A DNA stretch of 64,000 bases, from positions 25,123 through 89,122 of the forward strand of contig NZ_VDCY01000011.1 of NCBI RefSeq assembly GCF_006517395.1. The letters are read 5' to 3'. A program made the position numbers and the translations under genes. The stretch is from Terrilactibacillus laevilacticus (GTDB lineage Bacteria; Bacillota; Bacilli; Bacillales; Sporolactobacillaceae). Below, piece by piece: positions 28,780 to 38,961 of this stretch (positions are counted from its first letter, which is position 1; each line of letters begins with the position of its first letter). The notes under the pieces were generated by a model that saw only the letters and a program-made list of their open reading frames with translations, did no database searches and had not been told where the DNA came from.

Positions 28780-28886
28780 ATGAACGATCTAACTTTGATC
28801 TTTATCAATGAAAATAAAAATAAACATAAGTTGTGGGCATGGTAGACTGCGTGTCAAAGTCAAATATATCTTAACTGTATAATGAA

Positions 28887-28988
28887 TCATGCCATGTATC
28901 TTGGCTTCTTACAGCCTTCATCGGCAACAGCCACTGCAATTTTTTCTTTTGATACGTTTAAACCGACGTATTTTTTGTTATCCTTCAT
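28887..28988 (-). pseudogene. IS110-family transposase remnant (N-terminal 33 codons)
   Basis: A frame starting at 28988 reads MKDNKKYVGLNVSKEK and IAVAVADEGCKK, then stops. This is the start of an IS110-type DEDD transposase of the KYVGLDVSKEKIAVA type. The first catalytic Asp (GLDVS) is Asn here, and about 90% of the protein is missing. A GGAGCTAGT-like site precedes the ATG. It lies between the DnaA-box cluster and the truncated jag gene, so insertion and decay of an element may explain that truncation. Confidence 0.75.
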
Positions 28989-29168
28989 AGTAACTAGCTC
29001 CTTTCGTTTTGTAGCTCTGTTTTGGTTCTGGATTGAGTATTCTTAAGTAGCTTAACTTATTAACTCAGCTTAACCGATTTAACCTACGTTATAACGAGTA
29101 CGGGGCTAGTTTCGTTTATGATAACTTTATACCTTAAACCTTTATACTTTCTTAAAGCGCATAAAAAA

Positions 29169-29199
29169 ATCCGCACAACCTTTAACTCGTTGCGCGGAT
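29169..29199 (-). terminator. Terminator after the truncated jag gene
   Basis: ATCCGCGCAAC pairs with GTTGTGCGGAT with one G-U-type pair, followed on the minus strand by seven T residues. It lies 15 bp after the short jag frame. Confidence 0.85.
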
Positions 29200-29213
29200 T
29201 CTCTATTTTTAAA

Positions 29214-29396
29214 TTAAACCATTTTTGAAGTTAATTCGACTTTAACTAAAGCTCTTTTTTTACCGATGCCTAATACACCTTTTCTCGGTTTTTCTAAAAT
29301 TTCAACGGTTACTTCATCTTTTGTCGCATTTAATTCCTCAAGTGCTGTTTGCATTGCAGCTTCAACAGTTTCACCATATTTTTCTACAGTGTTCAC
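29214..29396 (-). CDS. jag: Jag N-terminal domain only (truncated KhpB/Jag)
   Basis: A 60-residue protein equal to the Jag_N domain: VEKYGETVEAAMQTALEEL, then EVTVEILEKPRKGVLGIG with the conserved G-x-LGIG loop. Full Jag/KhpB is about 205 residues with KH and R3H RNA-binding domains, and both are absent here. The stop is followed by a proper terminator, and no downstream KH or R3H fragment was recognised. It overlaps the spoIIIJ 3' end by 4 bp, as the intact gene does elsewhere. It may be a decayed gene, or a stable short form. Confidence 0.85.
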   Translation of the reverse strand: MNTVEKYGETVEAAMQTALEELNATKDEVTVEILEKPRKGVLGIGKKRALVKVELTSKMV

Positions 29397-30166
29397 TTTT
29401 TAGTGCCTCCTGAAGGACTTTCTTTTGGTCCCTTTTTTTCTGCATAAATAATATAAGTTTGGAAAATCATAAAGATGTTACCAACTACCCAATAAAGAGC
29501 AAGGGCTGCTGGGAACGCAAAAGCCATACCTGCGATAAAGATAGGGAAAATATAGACCATCATCGCCATTTGAGGATTGGCATTACCCGTTTTTCCTAGC
29601 ATTAGTTTTTGCTGAATAAACGTTGTTATTCCTGTTACGATTGGTAGTATATAGAAGTGGTCTGGCATCCCTAGATTGAACCACAAGAAGCTTTGATGCT
29701 TGATGGCTTCCGTTCGGCTAATCGCATGATAAAAAGCAAGCAAAACTGGCATTTGAACAATTAATGGTAAACAGCCTGCAAGAGGATTAATCTTGTTTGC
29801 TGAGAATAATTTCATTGTTTCTTCTTGCAATTTACGTTGTGTTTTCTGATCTTTTGAACTATATTTTTCTCTCAATTTTTTTATTTCAGGTTGAATATCT
29901 TGCATTGCTTTTGAACTTTTTACTTGTTTAAACATTAATGGCATAAGAACTAGTCGAACAATTAGCGTTGTAATGATGATGGATATACCAAACGAACCAT
30001 TGAAAAGATCTGCAATTGTTATGATGAACCAAGATAACGGATAAACAAAATAATGACTCCAAAAACCCGTCGTATGTTCATCAATCGGTTGATTCATACT
30101 TGAACATCCCGCCAATAAGGCGATAAGTGCCATCAATCCTAAAACTAAAACTATTTTCTTTCGCAA
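29393..30166 (-). CDS. spoIIIJ: Membrane protein insertase YidC (SpoIIIJ-type)
   Basis: Inserts and folds membrane proteins alone or with Sec; SpoIIIJ is needed for forespore development. The TTG at 30166 gives 257 residues and is chosen because AGAGGAGG lies 7 nt upstream. The N-terminus is a lipoprotein signal, MRKKIVLVLG then LLAGC, with lipidated Cys near 20. Five membrane segments follow, with the conserved ITTLIVRLVLMPL Arg in the hydrophilic groove, and a basic Lys-rich tail. It is followed by jag and preceded by yidD and rnpA. Confidence 0.95.
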   Translation of the reverse strand: MRKKIVLVLGLMALIALLAGCSSMNQPIDEHTTGFWSHYFVYPLSWFIITIADLFNGSFGISIIITTLIVRLVLMPLMFKQVKSSKAMQDIQPEIKKLREKYSSKDQKTQRKLQEETMKLFSANKINPLAGCLPLIVQMPVLLAFYHAISRTEAIKHQSFLWFNLGMPDHFYILPIVTGITTFIQQKLMLGKTGNANPQMAMMVYIFPIFIAGMAFAFPAALALYWVVGNIFMIFQTYIIYAEKKGPKESPSGGTKK

Positions 30167-30276
30167 AATCTTTCCTCCTCTATTCAATAAACCTAACTTC
30201 TCTTTCATTTATTTTTAAAAAGACATAGGAAAGATCATTTTGACTTAAAACATCAAAACAATCCACTTTACACTCA

Positions 30277-30531
30277 TCATTTGATGATTTTTTGAATATC
30301 CTCTTTTTGAAGATTTTTCTTCTCAGGAACTGGATCAAATCCTCCAGGATGGAAAGGATGGCATTTTAAAATACGTTTTAACAAAAGAAAACCGCCTTTC
30401 ACTATGCCAAAACGGGAAATAGCTTCCACGCCGTAACTAGAACATGTGGGATAAAAACGACACGTTGGTGGTTTTAGCGGCGAAATGAAACGTTGATAAA
30501 AACGGATCAACTTAATAACTAACCATTTCAA
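30277..30531 (-). CDS. yidD: Membrane protein insertion efficiency factor YidD
   Basis: A small amphipathic protein of 84 residues that helps YidC-dependent insertion. It carries the [20 protein letters not shown] signature with three conserved Cys and the [18 protein letters not shown] block. The TTG at 30531 is preferred because AGGTGA lies upstream and it yields the family-like start [13 protein letters not shown]; a GTG at 30540 is the alternative. It sits between rnpA and spoIIIJ, the usual place in many bacteria. Confidence 0.94.
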   Translation of the reverse strand: MKWLVIKLIRFYQRFISPLKPPTCRFYPTCSSYGVEAISRFGIVKGGFLLLKRILKCHPFHPGGFDPVPEKKNLQKEDIQKIIK

Positions 30532-30551
30532 TTCAATCACCTAAACCTTAT

Positions 30552-30890
30552 TTATTTTAAAACTTTTGCTTTTCGTAAAACGTGTTTGAGGCTTTTTTCC
30601 ATTTCTCGATAATTCATATTGGCCACAGGCTTCCTTGAAATAACAATATAATCATATCCCGGGTCTAGCTTGTCCTCTAAGTGCCTAAAGACTTCTTTTA
30701 TCACTCTTTTTATACGGTTTCTCATCACGGCATTACCCATTTTTTTGCTAACAGAGAGCCCTAACCTTGAAAACTCTCGTTCAGGCTGAGAAAACAGATA
30801 AACAACAAATTGTCTATTGGCAAAGGATTGTCCATTTTTAAATACATATTGAAAGTCTACATTTTTTTGTAATCGTCTTAACTTATTCAT
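30552..30890 (-). CDS. rnpA: Ribonuclease P protein component
   Basis: Basic protein subunit of RNase P, which matures the 5' ends of tRNAs. The ATG at 30890 gives 112 residues, MNKLRRLQKNVDFQYVFKNG, with GGAGTGA upstream. The RNR signature is seen in MGNAVMRNRIKRVIKEVFR. An open frame upstream reaches 31097 but crosses a terminator hairpin and lacks family similarity. It lies an unusually long 375 bp after rpmH, with two terminator-like hairpins in between. Confidence 0.96.
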   Translation of the reverse strand: MNKLRRLQKNVDFQYVFKNGQSFANRQFVVYLFSQPEREFSRLGLSVSKKMGNAVMRNRIKRVIKEVFRHLEDKLDPGYDYIVISRKPVANMNYREMEKSLKHVLRKAKVLK

Positions 30891-31051
30891 CTTGTCACTC
30901 CGATAAACGGATAACTGACGTTTGGCCAGTCTCTTCAATTCATTATATATAACATAAGAAAATAATAAACCTTTTTTATTTAAAAGTCTTCTCCCTCTTT
31001 TTCGTTTCAAGGGAATTTTCAAAAAACCATCAATATCTAAATTCTTAAAAA

Positions 31052-31102
31052 ATAGGCTATGTCGTACTAGGGTTGAGTTACCCCAAATAATTAACATAGC
31101 CT
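31052..31102 (-). terminator. Terminator-like hairpin between rpmH and rnpA
   Basis: On the minus strand TAGGCTATGT pairs perfectly with ACATAGCCTA around a structured loop and is followed by TTTTTTA. It is the second terminator-like hairpin between the two genes. It could end a short RNA made from 31105-31235 or attenuate rnpA. Confidence 0.6.
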
Positions 31103-31240
31103 AGTATTATTAAAACTATTTACAACCACTATACGTAGTTTAAACCTACAATGTTTCACCGTGAATTTAGATCTTCATTACTGTTTTTGTAAAATCAATC
31201 ATTTATGACTTTGATCCTTCTTTTTTCACTAGTGTAAAAA

Positions 31241-31267
31241 AGACCACTGTAGGTCTCACAGTGGTCT
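31241..31267 (-). terminator. Terminator overlapping the rpmH stop codon
   Basis: A perfect 10-bp stem, AGACCACTGT with ACAGTGGTCT, loop GAGACCT, followed on the minus strand by a T run. The stem begins within the rpmH TAG codon. Confidence 0.88.
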
Positions 31268-31400
31268 AAGCTGATAGTACTTTTCTTCCTTTACGACGAC
31301 GATTAGCTAAAACTTTACGACCGTTTTTCGTTTGCATACGGGAACGAAAACCATGTACTTTCTTTCTTTTACGATTATTCGGTTGAAATGTGCGTTTCAT
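31266..31400 (-). CDS. rpmH: Ribosomal protein L34
   Basis: A 44-residue, very basic large-subunit protein. Translation gives [18 protein letters not shown], then [17 protein letters not shown] and KGRKVLSA, the standard L34. An AGGAGGTGTAAT site precedes the ATG. It is the last gene on the left side of oriC and points away from it. The TAG stop is also part of the terminator stem. Confidence 0.98.
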   Translation of the reverse strand: MKRTFQPNNRKRKKVHGFRSRMQTKNGRKVLANRRRKGRKVLSA

Positions 31401-31496
31401 ATTATTACACCTCCTAGAGGACTATTACAAAAATCAGTCTGGCTAATTATAAATAATTTTTCTAATAATGTCAAGCCATCACATAAATTGACTTAC

Positions 31497-31830
31497 TGTG
31501 GATAATTTTTATTTAGAAAATATTTTTCCGAAAATTTATCAACAACCTTTAAACAAACGCAATGGCTGTGGAAAACTTTTATTCACACCTAAACTAACTT
31601 GTGGATAACGTTTTAAAGTCATTGATTTTACTTAATATTTTTGATATGATCATTGTGTTTTCCTTTTTGAAATAAGCTTTGTTACTTTTTTTATTCACAC
31701 CCTGTGGATAAAAATGTGGATAGTTATTCACACTTGTCGATTAATTTATTAACATTATCGTAAAAGTTGTCGATAAATATATTAAAACCAATATTATTGT
31801 CGAATGAAGCCTTCTTTATCTTGTGGATAA
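31497..31830. other. oriC, upstream DnaA-box cluster (rpmH-dnaA)
   Basis: Seven strict matches to TTATNCACA: 31497-31505 (minus), 31579-31587 (plus), 31600-31608 (minus), 31691-31699 (plus), 31703-31711 (minus), 31724-31732 (plus) and 31822-31830 (minus). One-mismatch boxes occur at 31536, 31567 and 31715. This is the incA/B-like half of the bipartite Bacillus origin and probably also mediates dnaA autorepression. Confidence 0.93.
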
Positions 31831-31974
31831 CAATTTTCCTCTACTAACTCTCGTCATGATTACACTCATTTAGTTTTTACTCATTTCCTCGATTAGAGGG
31901 ATTAGTATGTACTTAAATGGTTTCGGTATGTGTAAAAACTCATCCAAAATAAACTAAAGGTGGCGAACATCCTT

Positions 31975-33342
31975 TTGGAAAATATACATGATTTGTGGCG
32001 AGCTGCGCTGGATGTCATTGAAAAAAAGGTCAGTAAGCCAAGCTTTGATACATGGCTAAGAGAAACCACCGCAAACTCAATCCAAAAAGATACATTTATC
32101 ATTAATGTACCTAATGATTTTGCAAGGGATTGGTTGGAATCTCGTTATTCTAATCTTATTTCAGAGACCATTAAAGATATTACGGGCTCACATCTAGATG
32201 TTAAATTCATCATTCCTCAACAGCAAAGTGAAGAGGATCTATTTGAATTTAATTCATCAAAAGTCCAATCAAATAAAAACAAGGGACCGCAGAACGAAGA
32301 ACTTAACAATAGTATGTTAAATTCAAAAAATACGTTTGATACCTTTGTTATTGGATCAGGAAATCGATTTGCTCACGCAGCTTCATTAGCCGTGGCGGAA
32401 GCTCCGGCAAAGGCCTATAATCCACTTTTTATTTATGGCGGCGTTGGGCTGGGCAAAACACATTTGATGCACGCCATTGGCCACTATGTGATTGAACATA
32501 ATCCAGCAGCAAAAGTGGTCTATCTTTCTTCTGAAAAATTTACAAATGAGTTCATTAACTCCATAAGAGATAATAAAACCATTGAATTTCGAAATAAATA
32601 TCGAAAAGTTGATGTCCTATTAATTGATGATATTCAATTTCTAGCGGGAAAAGAATCAACTCAAGAAGAATTTTTTCATACTTTTAATACATTACACGAA
32701 GAATTCAAACAAATTGTGATATCAAGTGATCGTCCGCCTAAAGAAATTCCGACATTAGAAGATCGATTAAGATCCCGATTTGAGTGGGGCTTGATTACAG
32801 ATATAACCCCGCCAGACTTAGAAACACGTATTGCGATTCTTAGGAAAAAGGCAAAAGCGGATGGATTAGATATGCCAAATGAAGTCATGTTATATATTGC
32901 GAATCAAATCGATACAAATATTCGTGAATTAGAGGGAGCTTTAATTCGAGTGGTTGCGTATTCGTCACTCATTAATCAAGATATCAACGTTGATCTAGCA
33001 GCCGAAGCTTTAAAAGATATCATTCCTTCCTCAAAACCAAGAGTCATTACCATTAAAGATATTCAAATGACTATTGGTAAGGAATATCATATAAAATTAG
33101 AAGATTTCGCAGCTAAAAAAAGAACGAAATCCATCGCCTTTCCAAGACAAATTGCAATGTATCTATCAAGGGAGTTAACAGATTATTCGTTACCTAAAAT
33201 TGGTGAAGAGTTCGGTGGTCGAGATCATACAACGGTGATACATGCCCACGAAAAGATTACAAAATTATTAGCTACAGATCGTGAATTACAAAATAAAGTA
33301 AAAGCCATTATTGAACAATTGAAGGCGCCAATAAAAATTTAG
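31975..33342 (+). CDS. dnaA: Chromosomal replication initiator DnaA
   Basis: AAA+ protein that melts the origin and loads helicase. The TTG at 31975 gives 455 residues starting [12 protein letters not shown], which aligns with the B. subtilis start MENILDLW; a GTG at 31960 overlaps the AAAGGTGG site and is the alternative. Domain I (1-80) is followed by a linker, then the AAA+ domain with GGVGLGKTH near 152-160 and LLIDDIQFL, and domain IV with [14 protein letters not shown], the DnaA-box reader. It is flanked by both oriC halves. Confidence 0.98.
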   Translation: MENIHDLWRAALDVIEKKVSKPSFDTWLRETTANSIQKDTFIINVPNDFARDWLESRYSNLISETIKDITGSHLDVKFIIPQQQSEEDLFEFNSSKVQSNKNKGPQNEELNNSMLNSKNTFDTFVIGSGNRFAHAASLAVAEAPAKAYNPLFIYGGVGLGKTHLMHAIGHYVIEHNPAAKVVYLSSEKFTNEFINSIRDNKTIEFRNKYRKVDVLLIDDIQFLAGKESTQEEFFHTFNTLHEEFKQIVISSDRPPKEIPTLEDRLRSRFEWGLITDITPPDLETRIAILRKKAKADGLDMPNEVMLYIANQIDTNIRELEGALIRVVAYSSLINQDINVDLAAEALKDIIPSSKPRVITIKDIQMTIGKEYHIKLEDFAAKKRTKSIAFPRQIAMYLSRELTDYSLPKIGEEFGGRDHTTVIHAHEKITKLLATDRELQNKVKAIIEQLKAPIKI

Positions 33343-33411
33343 CATTCATAGTTTTTAGGATTTTTTTCTATTTCATTTTTTATTATGCTAAACTTTATTT
33401 ATAAACAAGGC

Positions 33412-33535
33412 TGTGGGTAACTTTTATTGTAAGCAATAGATTTACTCACAGTCTATTCACATGTGTATAACTTGTCCTTTTTAAGAAAAATAGACTTATC
33501 CACAAATCCACATGCCCTATTACTACTAAGACTAT
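33412..33535 (+). other. oriC, unwinding region (dnaA-dnaN) with DnaA-trios
   Basis: Boxes or variants occur at 33412, 33442, 33453 and 33462-33470 (TTATACACA, minus). A perfect TTATCCACA (33496-33504) is followed by AATCCACAT (33505-33513), a GCCC cluster and the triplets TAT-TAC-TAC-TAA-GAC-TAT (33518-33535), then AT-rich DNA. This arrangement matches the B. subtilis basal unwinding system, where DnaA-trios guide filament formation on one strand. Confidence 0.88.
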
Positions 33536-33576
33536 TTTTTAAAATAATATTATATATATTCAGGGGGATCTAAATT

Positions 33577-34761
33577 ATGCAGGATATTGCTGATTCAAAT
33601 CAAACAGCTCTTTCAATGAAAATGACAGTGACTAAGGATAAATTAGTAGAGTCAGTTACTCACGTCATGAAAGCTGTTTCATCAAGAACAACAATTCCGA
33701 TATTAACAGGGATTAAAATAACAGCAAGTTTAGATGGCGTAACGTTAACAGGGAGCGATTCAGATGTTTCGATAAAATCATTTATACCCCTTTCTGAAAA
33801 TGACCAACAAAATGTTACGGTAGAAAAAACAGGTCAAATTGTTTTACAAGCGAAAGTTTTCTCTGATATTGTTCGAAAATTACCGAGTGATACGATTGCA
33901 ATAGAGGTAGATCAACGTCTTATTACTAAAATTACAGCTGGTTCCTCAGAATTTACGTTAAATGGCTTAGATCCTGAAGAGTATCCATTATTACCGGTCA
34001 TTGATGAAGAAGACAATAATATTGTTTCGATAAAAAAAGATTTACTAAAACATGTTATCCGCCAAACCGTATTCGCTGTGTCCACGTCAGAAACACGACC
34101 TGTCTTGACAGGTGTAAGGTGGAATATCCAAAATGGCAAACTCGACTGTGTTTCGACGGATAGTCATAGATTGGCTCAAAGAGTGATCCCTATTTCAACA
34201 GATGATGAAACGAAATATCATAATATTGTCATACCAGGAAAAAGCTTAAATGAATTGTATAAAATATTAGATGATAACGGTGAGGAACCGGTTAGAGTGA
34301 TTATCACCAAAAATCAAATTTTATTTCAAATAAAGAACTTAGACTTTTTCTCTAGATTATTGGAAGGTAACTATCCAGATACGGATAGACTTATTCCGAC
34401 GGATAGCAAAACCACCATTACGTTATCCACTAAAGGGTTATTACATGCGATTGAAAGAGCTTCACTTTTAGCAAAAGAAGAAAGAAACAATGTTGTTAAA
34501 CTTCGTACACATGAAAATAGTGTTGAGATTCTATCTCAATCTGCTGAACTTGGACGAGTATATGAAGATGTTCCAGTAGAGACGATAGAGGGAGAAGAGC
34601 TTAAAATATCGTTTAGTGCAAAATTGACGATGGAGGCACTAAGCCGGATTGATGCTCAAACTATTCAAATTAATTTTACAGGTGCAATGAGACCTTTCGT
34701 GATTCGTCCAATTGGTGATGAGGGTATTCTTATGCTCATATTACCAGTAAGAACATTTTAA
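33577..34761 (+). CDS. dnaN: DNA polymerase III sliding clamp
   Basis: Ring-shaped processivity factor for DNA polymerase III. The 394 residues include the three clamp folds, with AVSSRTTIPILTGIKI, QTVFAVSTSETRPVLTGV and the C-terminal FTGAMRPFVIRP and LILPVRTF. The ATG at 33577 has AGGGGGATC upstream. This start adds about 14 residues before the usual beginning (MKMTVTKDKLVESV), and no ribosome-binding site precedes the internal ATGs at 33616 and 33622. The extension is therefore probably real but unusual. Confidence 0.97.
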   Translation: MQDIADSNQTALSMKMTVTKDKLVESVTHVMKAVSSRTTIPILTGIKITASLDGVTLTGSDSDVSIKSFIPLSENDQQNVTVEKTGQIVLQAKVFSDIVRKLPSDTIAIEVDQRLITKITAGSSEFTLNGLDPEEYPLLPVIDEEDNNIVSIKKDLLKHVIRQTVFAVSTSETRPVLTGVRWNIQNGKLDCVSTDSHRLAQRVIPISTDDETKYHNIVIPGKSLNELYKILDDNGEEPVRVIITKNQILFQIKNLDFFSRLLEGNYPDTDRLIPTDSKTTITLSTKGLLHAIERASLLAKEERNNVVKLRTHENSVEILSQSAELGRVYEDVPVETIEGEELKISFSAKLTMEALSRIDAQTIQINFTGAMRPFVIRPIGDEGILMLILPVRTF

Positions 34762-34961
34762 TTTTATTCAGGAAAATAAGAAATGTAGTCTTTATTCTGT
34801 TATAATTAAACTAACATGTTATAACGGAGTCGTTAGGTGGGGACAAGGCTAAGTAAATTCTTTTACATGCCTTGAATCATCATCTACACAACTCTTTGGT
34901 CTTTTCTTTTAACTAATAACGATTTAATGATAATATGCTGCCTATTGGCAAGTTATCTTTA
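34762..34961. other. 200-bp spacer after dnaN
   Basis: AT-rich, with no ORF, promoter or terminator that could be fixed. Together with repeat A3 it separates dnaN from yaaA by 619 bp, far more than usual. Confidence 0.4.
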
Positions 34962-35232
34962 AGAGGTTGTTCAAAAAGTCACCAAATGATAGTGCGAATC
35001 TCGGCGCCCGCTTGTTTTTCCGGTTCTCATGTAGCGGATATAAAGGTCCTCTAGCTAAATTCCTCACGCTGGCGCCTGAAACTACCAGAACGTGAGGAAT
35101 GCCGGTATTAAGGAGCTGTGCCGCTCTTTGCCTCCCGACGCTCAGGACGGGCTAGTACTGGCGTTTCTTGCAGGATGCCAGCGTACTTAGCCAGTAACCC
35201 TTTTCATTTGTCACCTTTTTGAACACGCACTC
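34962..35232 (-). mobile_element. Family A MITE-like repeat, copy A3
   Basis: A 271-bp copy in reverse orientation from AGAGGTTGTTCAAAAAGTCACC to CCTTTTTGAACACGCACT. It includes a GCTCAGGACGGGC hairpin and TTGC-AGGAT-GCCAGC. It splits the usually compact dnaN-yaaA-recF operon only 1.4 kb from the unwinding site. Confidence 0.87.
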
Positions 35233-35380
35233 TAACATAATTCTGTTCTAAATTAACCTTCCATCCAAGATAGCGATTGTTATAGGGTGGAAGGTTTATA
35301 TTTCTTAAACGAGTTTATATTTTAAAGACGAACGAAGGATACTATTAAACAACGACGACTTATGAATAGGGGGTTTCAAA

Positions 35381-35602
35381 ATGTCTGAAATACAATTAAA
35401 CCCAGGGGAAGAATATATGACTCTTGGCCAATTATTGAAAATGGCCGGAGTTATCGGAACTGGTGGCCAGGCAAAATGGTTTTTGTCGGAATATACGGTC
35501 ACAGTGAATGGCGAGCACGATACTAGAAGAGGGAGAAAGTTATACGAAGGGGATCATATTGAGATTGAGGGGCAAGAGACGTTTGTTGTTCAAAAACAAT
35601 AG
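35381..35602 (+). CDS. yaaA: S4-domain protein YaaA (RlbA)
   Basis: A 73-residue RNA-binding S4-domain protein found next to recF in Firmicutes; proposed to bind ribosomal RNA. It shows YMTLGQLLKMAGVIGTGGQAKWFL and VTVNGEHDTRRGRKLYEGD, the S4 core. AGGGGG precedes the ATG. It is 6 bp ahead of the open recF frame, so the two are co-transcribed. Confidence 0.94.
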   Translation: MSEIQLNPGEEYMTLGQLLKMAGVIGTGGQAKWFLSEYTVTVNGEHDTRRGRKLYEGDHIEIEGQETFVVQKQ

Positions 35603-35617
35603 GGAGGATTGCTTTGT

Positions 35618-36745
35618 TTGAAACTTGAATCCATTACCTTAACAAACTTTAGAAATTACCATCAGCTCTCCCTTTCATTTTCAAGTTCGGTTAACGTTTT
35701 TTTGGGTGAAAACGCCCAAGGCAAAACCAATTTATTGGAGGCTATCTATGTTTTAGCCATGGCAAAATCCCATAGAACACCGCATGATAAAGAATTAATC
35801 AAATGGGACTCAGATTATGGTAAAATAGAAGGTAGGCTCATGAAGAGAAATCGATCGATCCCTTTAGAATTAATCATTTCCAAAAAAGGAAAAAAAGCCA
35901 AAGTTAATCATCTAGAGCAGAGTAAGCTCAGTCATTATGTTGGCATGTGTAACGTCGTCATCTTCGCACCTGAAGATTTGAACTTAGTGAAAGGAAGCCC
36001 TGGCCTTAGGAGACGTTTTATAGATATGGAGATTGGCCAAATAAAGCCGATATACATTCATGAACTCTCTCAGTATCAGAAAATACTCCAGCAACGAAAT
36101 GCTTTATTAAAAGATCTTTCAACGAAACGCTCCTCCATGACAGCTATGCTTGATATTTTAACAGAACAATTAATTGAACTTGCCGCTCAAATCACGATTC
36201 GAAGATTTCAATTTATCGAGTCATTAAGAGGTTGGGCTAAAAAAGTCCATGCAAGTATTAGTCGTGGCATGGAAGATTTAGATATAGCCTATATTTCAAG
36301 TACTCCCAATGTATTAGAAAATATGGAGTTGTCAAAGCTAAAAGAAGAATTTGTAAAAGGCTTTCAAACGGTCAGAGAAAGAGAAATTCAACGTGGCATG
36401 ACATTAATTGGACCTCACCGTGATGATTTACAATTTGAAATTAACCATCGTGATGTCCAAACCTATGGCTCACAAGGTCAACAAAGAACGACTGCCCTTT
36501 CCTTGAAACTAGCAGAAATTGAATTGATTAATCAGGAGATAGGCGAATATCCTTTACTTTTACTAGACGATGTATTAAGTGAACTTGATGATTTCAGGCA
36601 GACTCACTTATTAGAGACCTTTAAGCAAAAGGTCCAAACATTTGTGACAACAACCAATGTAGACGGACTTGATGCTGATGTGATAAATCAAGCGACATCA
36701 TTCATCGTTCGAAATGGTGAAGTTGTGTCTCAAACACAGGATTAA
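35618..36745 (+). CDS. recF: Recombination protein RecF
   Basis: SMC-like ATPase that works with RecO and RecR to load RecA at gaps. The TTG at 35618 gives 375 residues beginning [14 protein letters not shown], with GGGAGG 10 nt upstream; a TTG at 35609 overlaps that site. Walker A is [13 protein letters not shown] near 30-42, the signature region is [18 protein letters not shown], and Walker B is [12 protein letters not shown]. It follows yaaA in the classical dnaA-dnaN-recF-gyrB order. Confidence 0.97.
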   Translation: MKLESITLTNFRNYHQLSLSFSSSVNVFLGENAQGKTNLLEAIYVLAMAKSHRTPHDKELIKWDSDYGKIEGRLMKRNRSIPLELIISKKGKKAKVNHLEQSKLSHYVGMCNVVIFAPEDLNLVKGSPGLRRRFIDMEIGQIKPIYIHELSQYQKILQQRNALLKDLSTKRSSMTAMLDILTEQLIELAAQITIRRFQFIESLRGWAKKVHASISRGMEDLDIAYISSTPNVLENMELSKLKEEFVKGFQTVREREIQRGMTLIGPHRDDLQFEINHRDVQTYGSQGQQRTTALSLKLAEIELINQEIGEYPLLLLDDVLSELDDFRQTHLLETFKQKVQTFVTTTNVDGLDADVINQATSFIVRNGEVVSQTQD

Positions 36746-36991
36746 TAGAGACTGAGAAGTTTCTTTCATCGCGTAAATGAAATGGATCCCGCTCTTTTTC
36801 AAGTATGCATAAAAATAGAATTCAGGTTGATTAATCAATGTTATGGAATCACCATAAAATAACAATAAGCCAAAATGTTACGAAACGAGTTAAATATAGA
36901 GTTGTGAGCCACATGGTAAATACTCTTTTAAATAGATTATATTTAAGAATGCTAGGTGTAGATTTACACCTTGAAGGTTAGGTGGGAGTAA

Positions 36992-38911
<1,920 letters not shown>

Positions 38912-38961
38912 AGGACGTAGTTATAGATTGTAGGATTAGCGGTTAATTAGGAGGAATTTGA

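Noticed and set aside
28570..28886. Detached KH or R3H domain of Jag downstream of the short frame
   Set aside because: No frame on the minus strand showed a GDRGRxIG-type KH loop or an R-x3-H motif.
30891..31097. Upstream extension of rnpA to 181 residues
   Set aside because: The added part crosses a terminator hairpin, has no family similarity, and the ATG at 30890 has a good ribosome-binding site and the standard length.
36746..36991. remB (yaaB) between recF and gyrB
   Set aside because: No frame resembling the short RemB protein is open in this gap.
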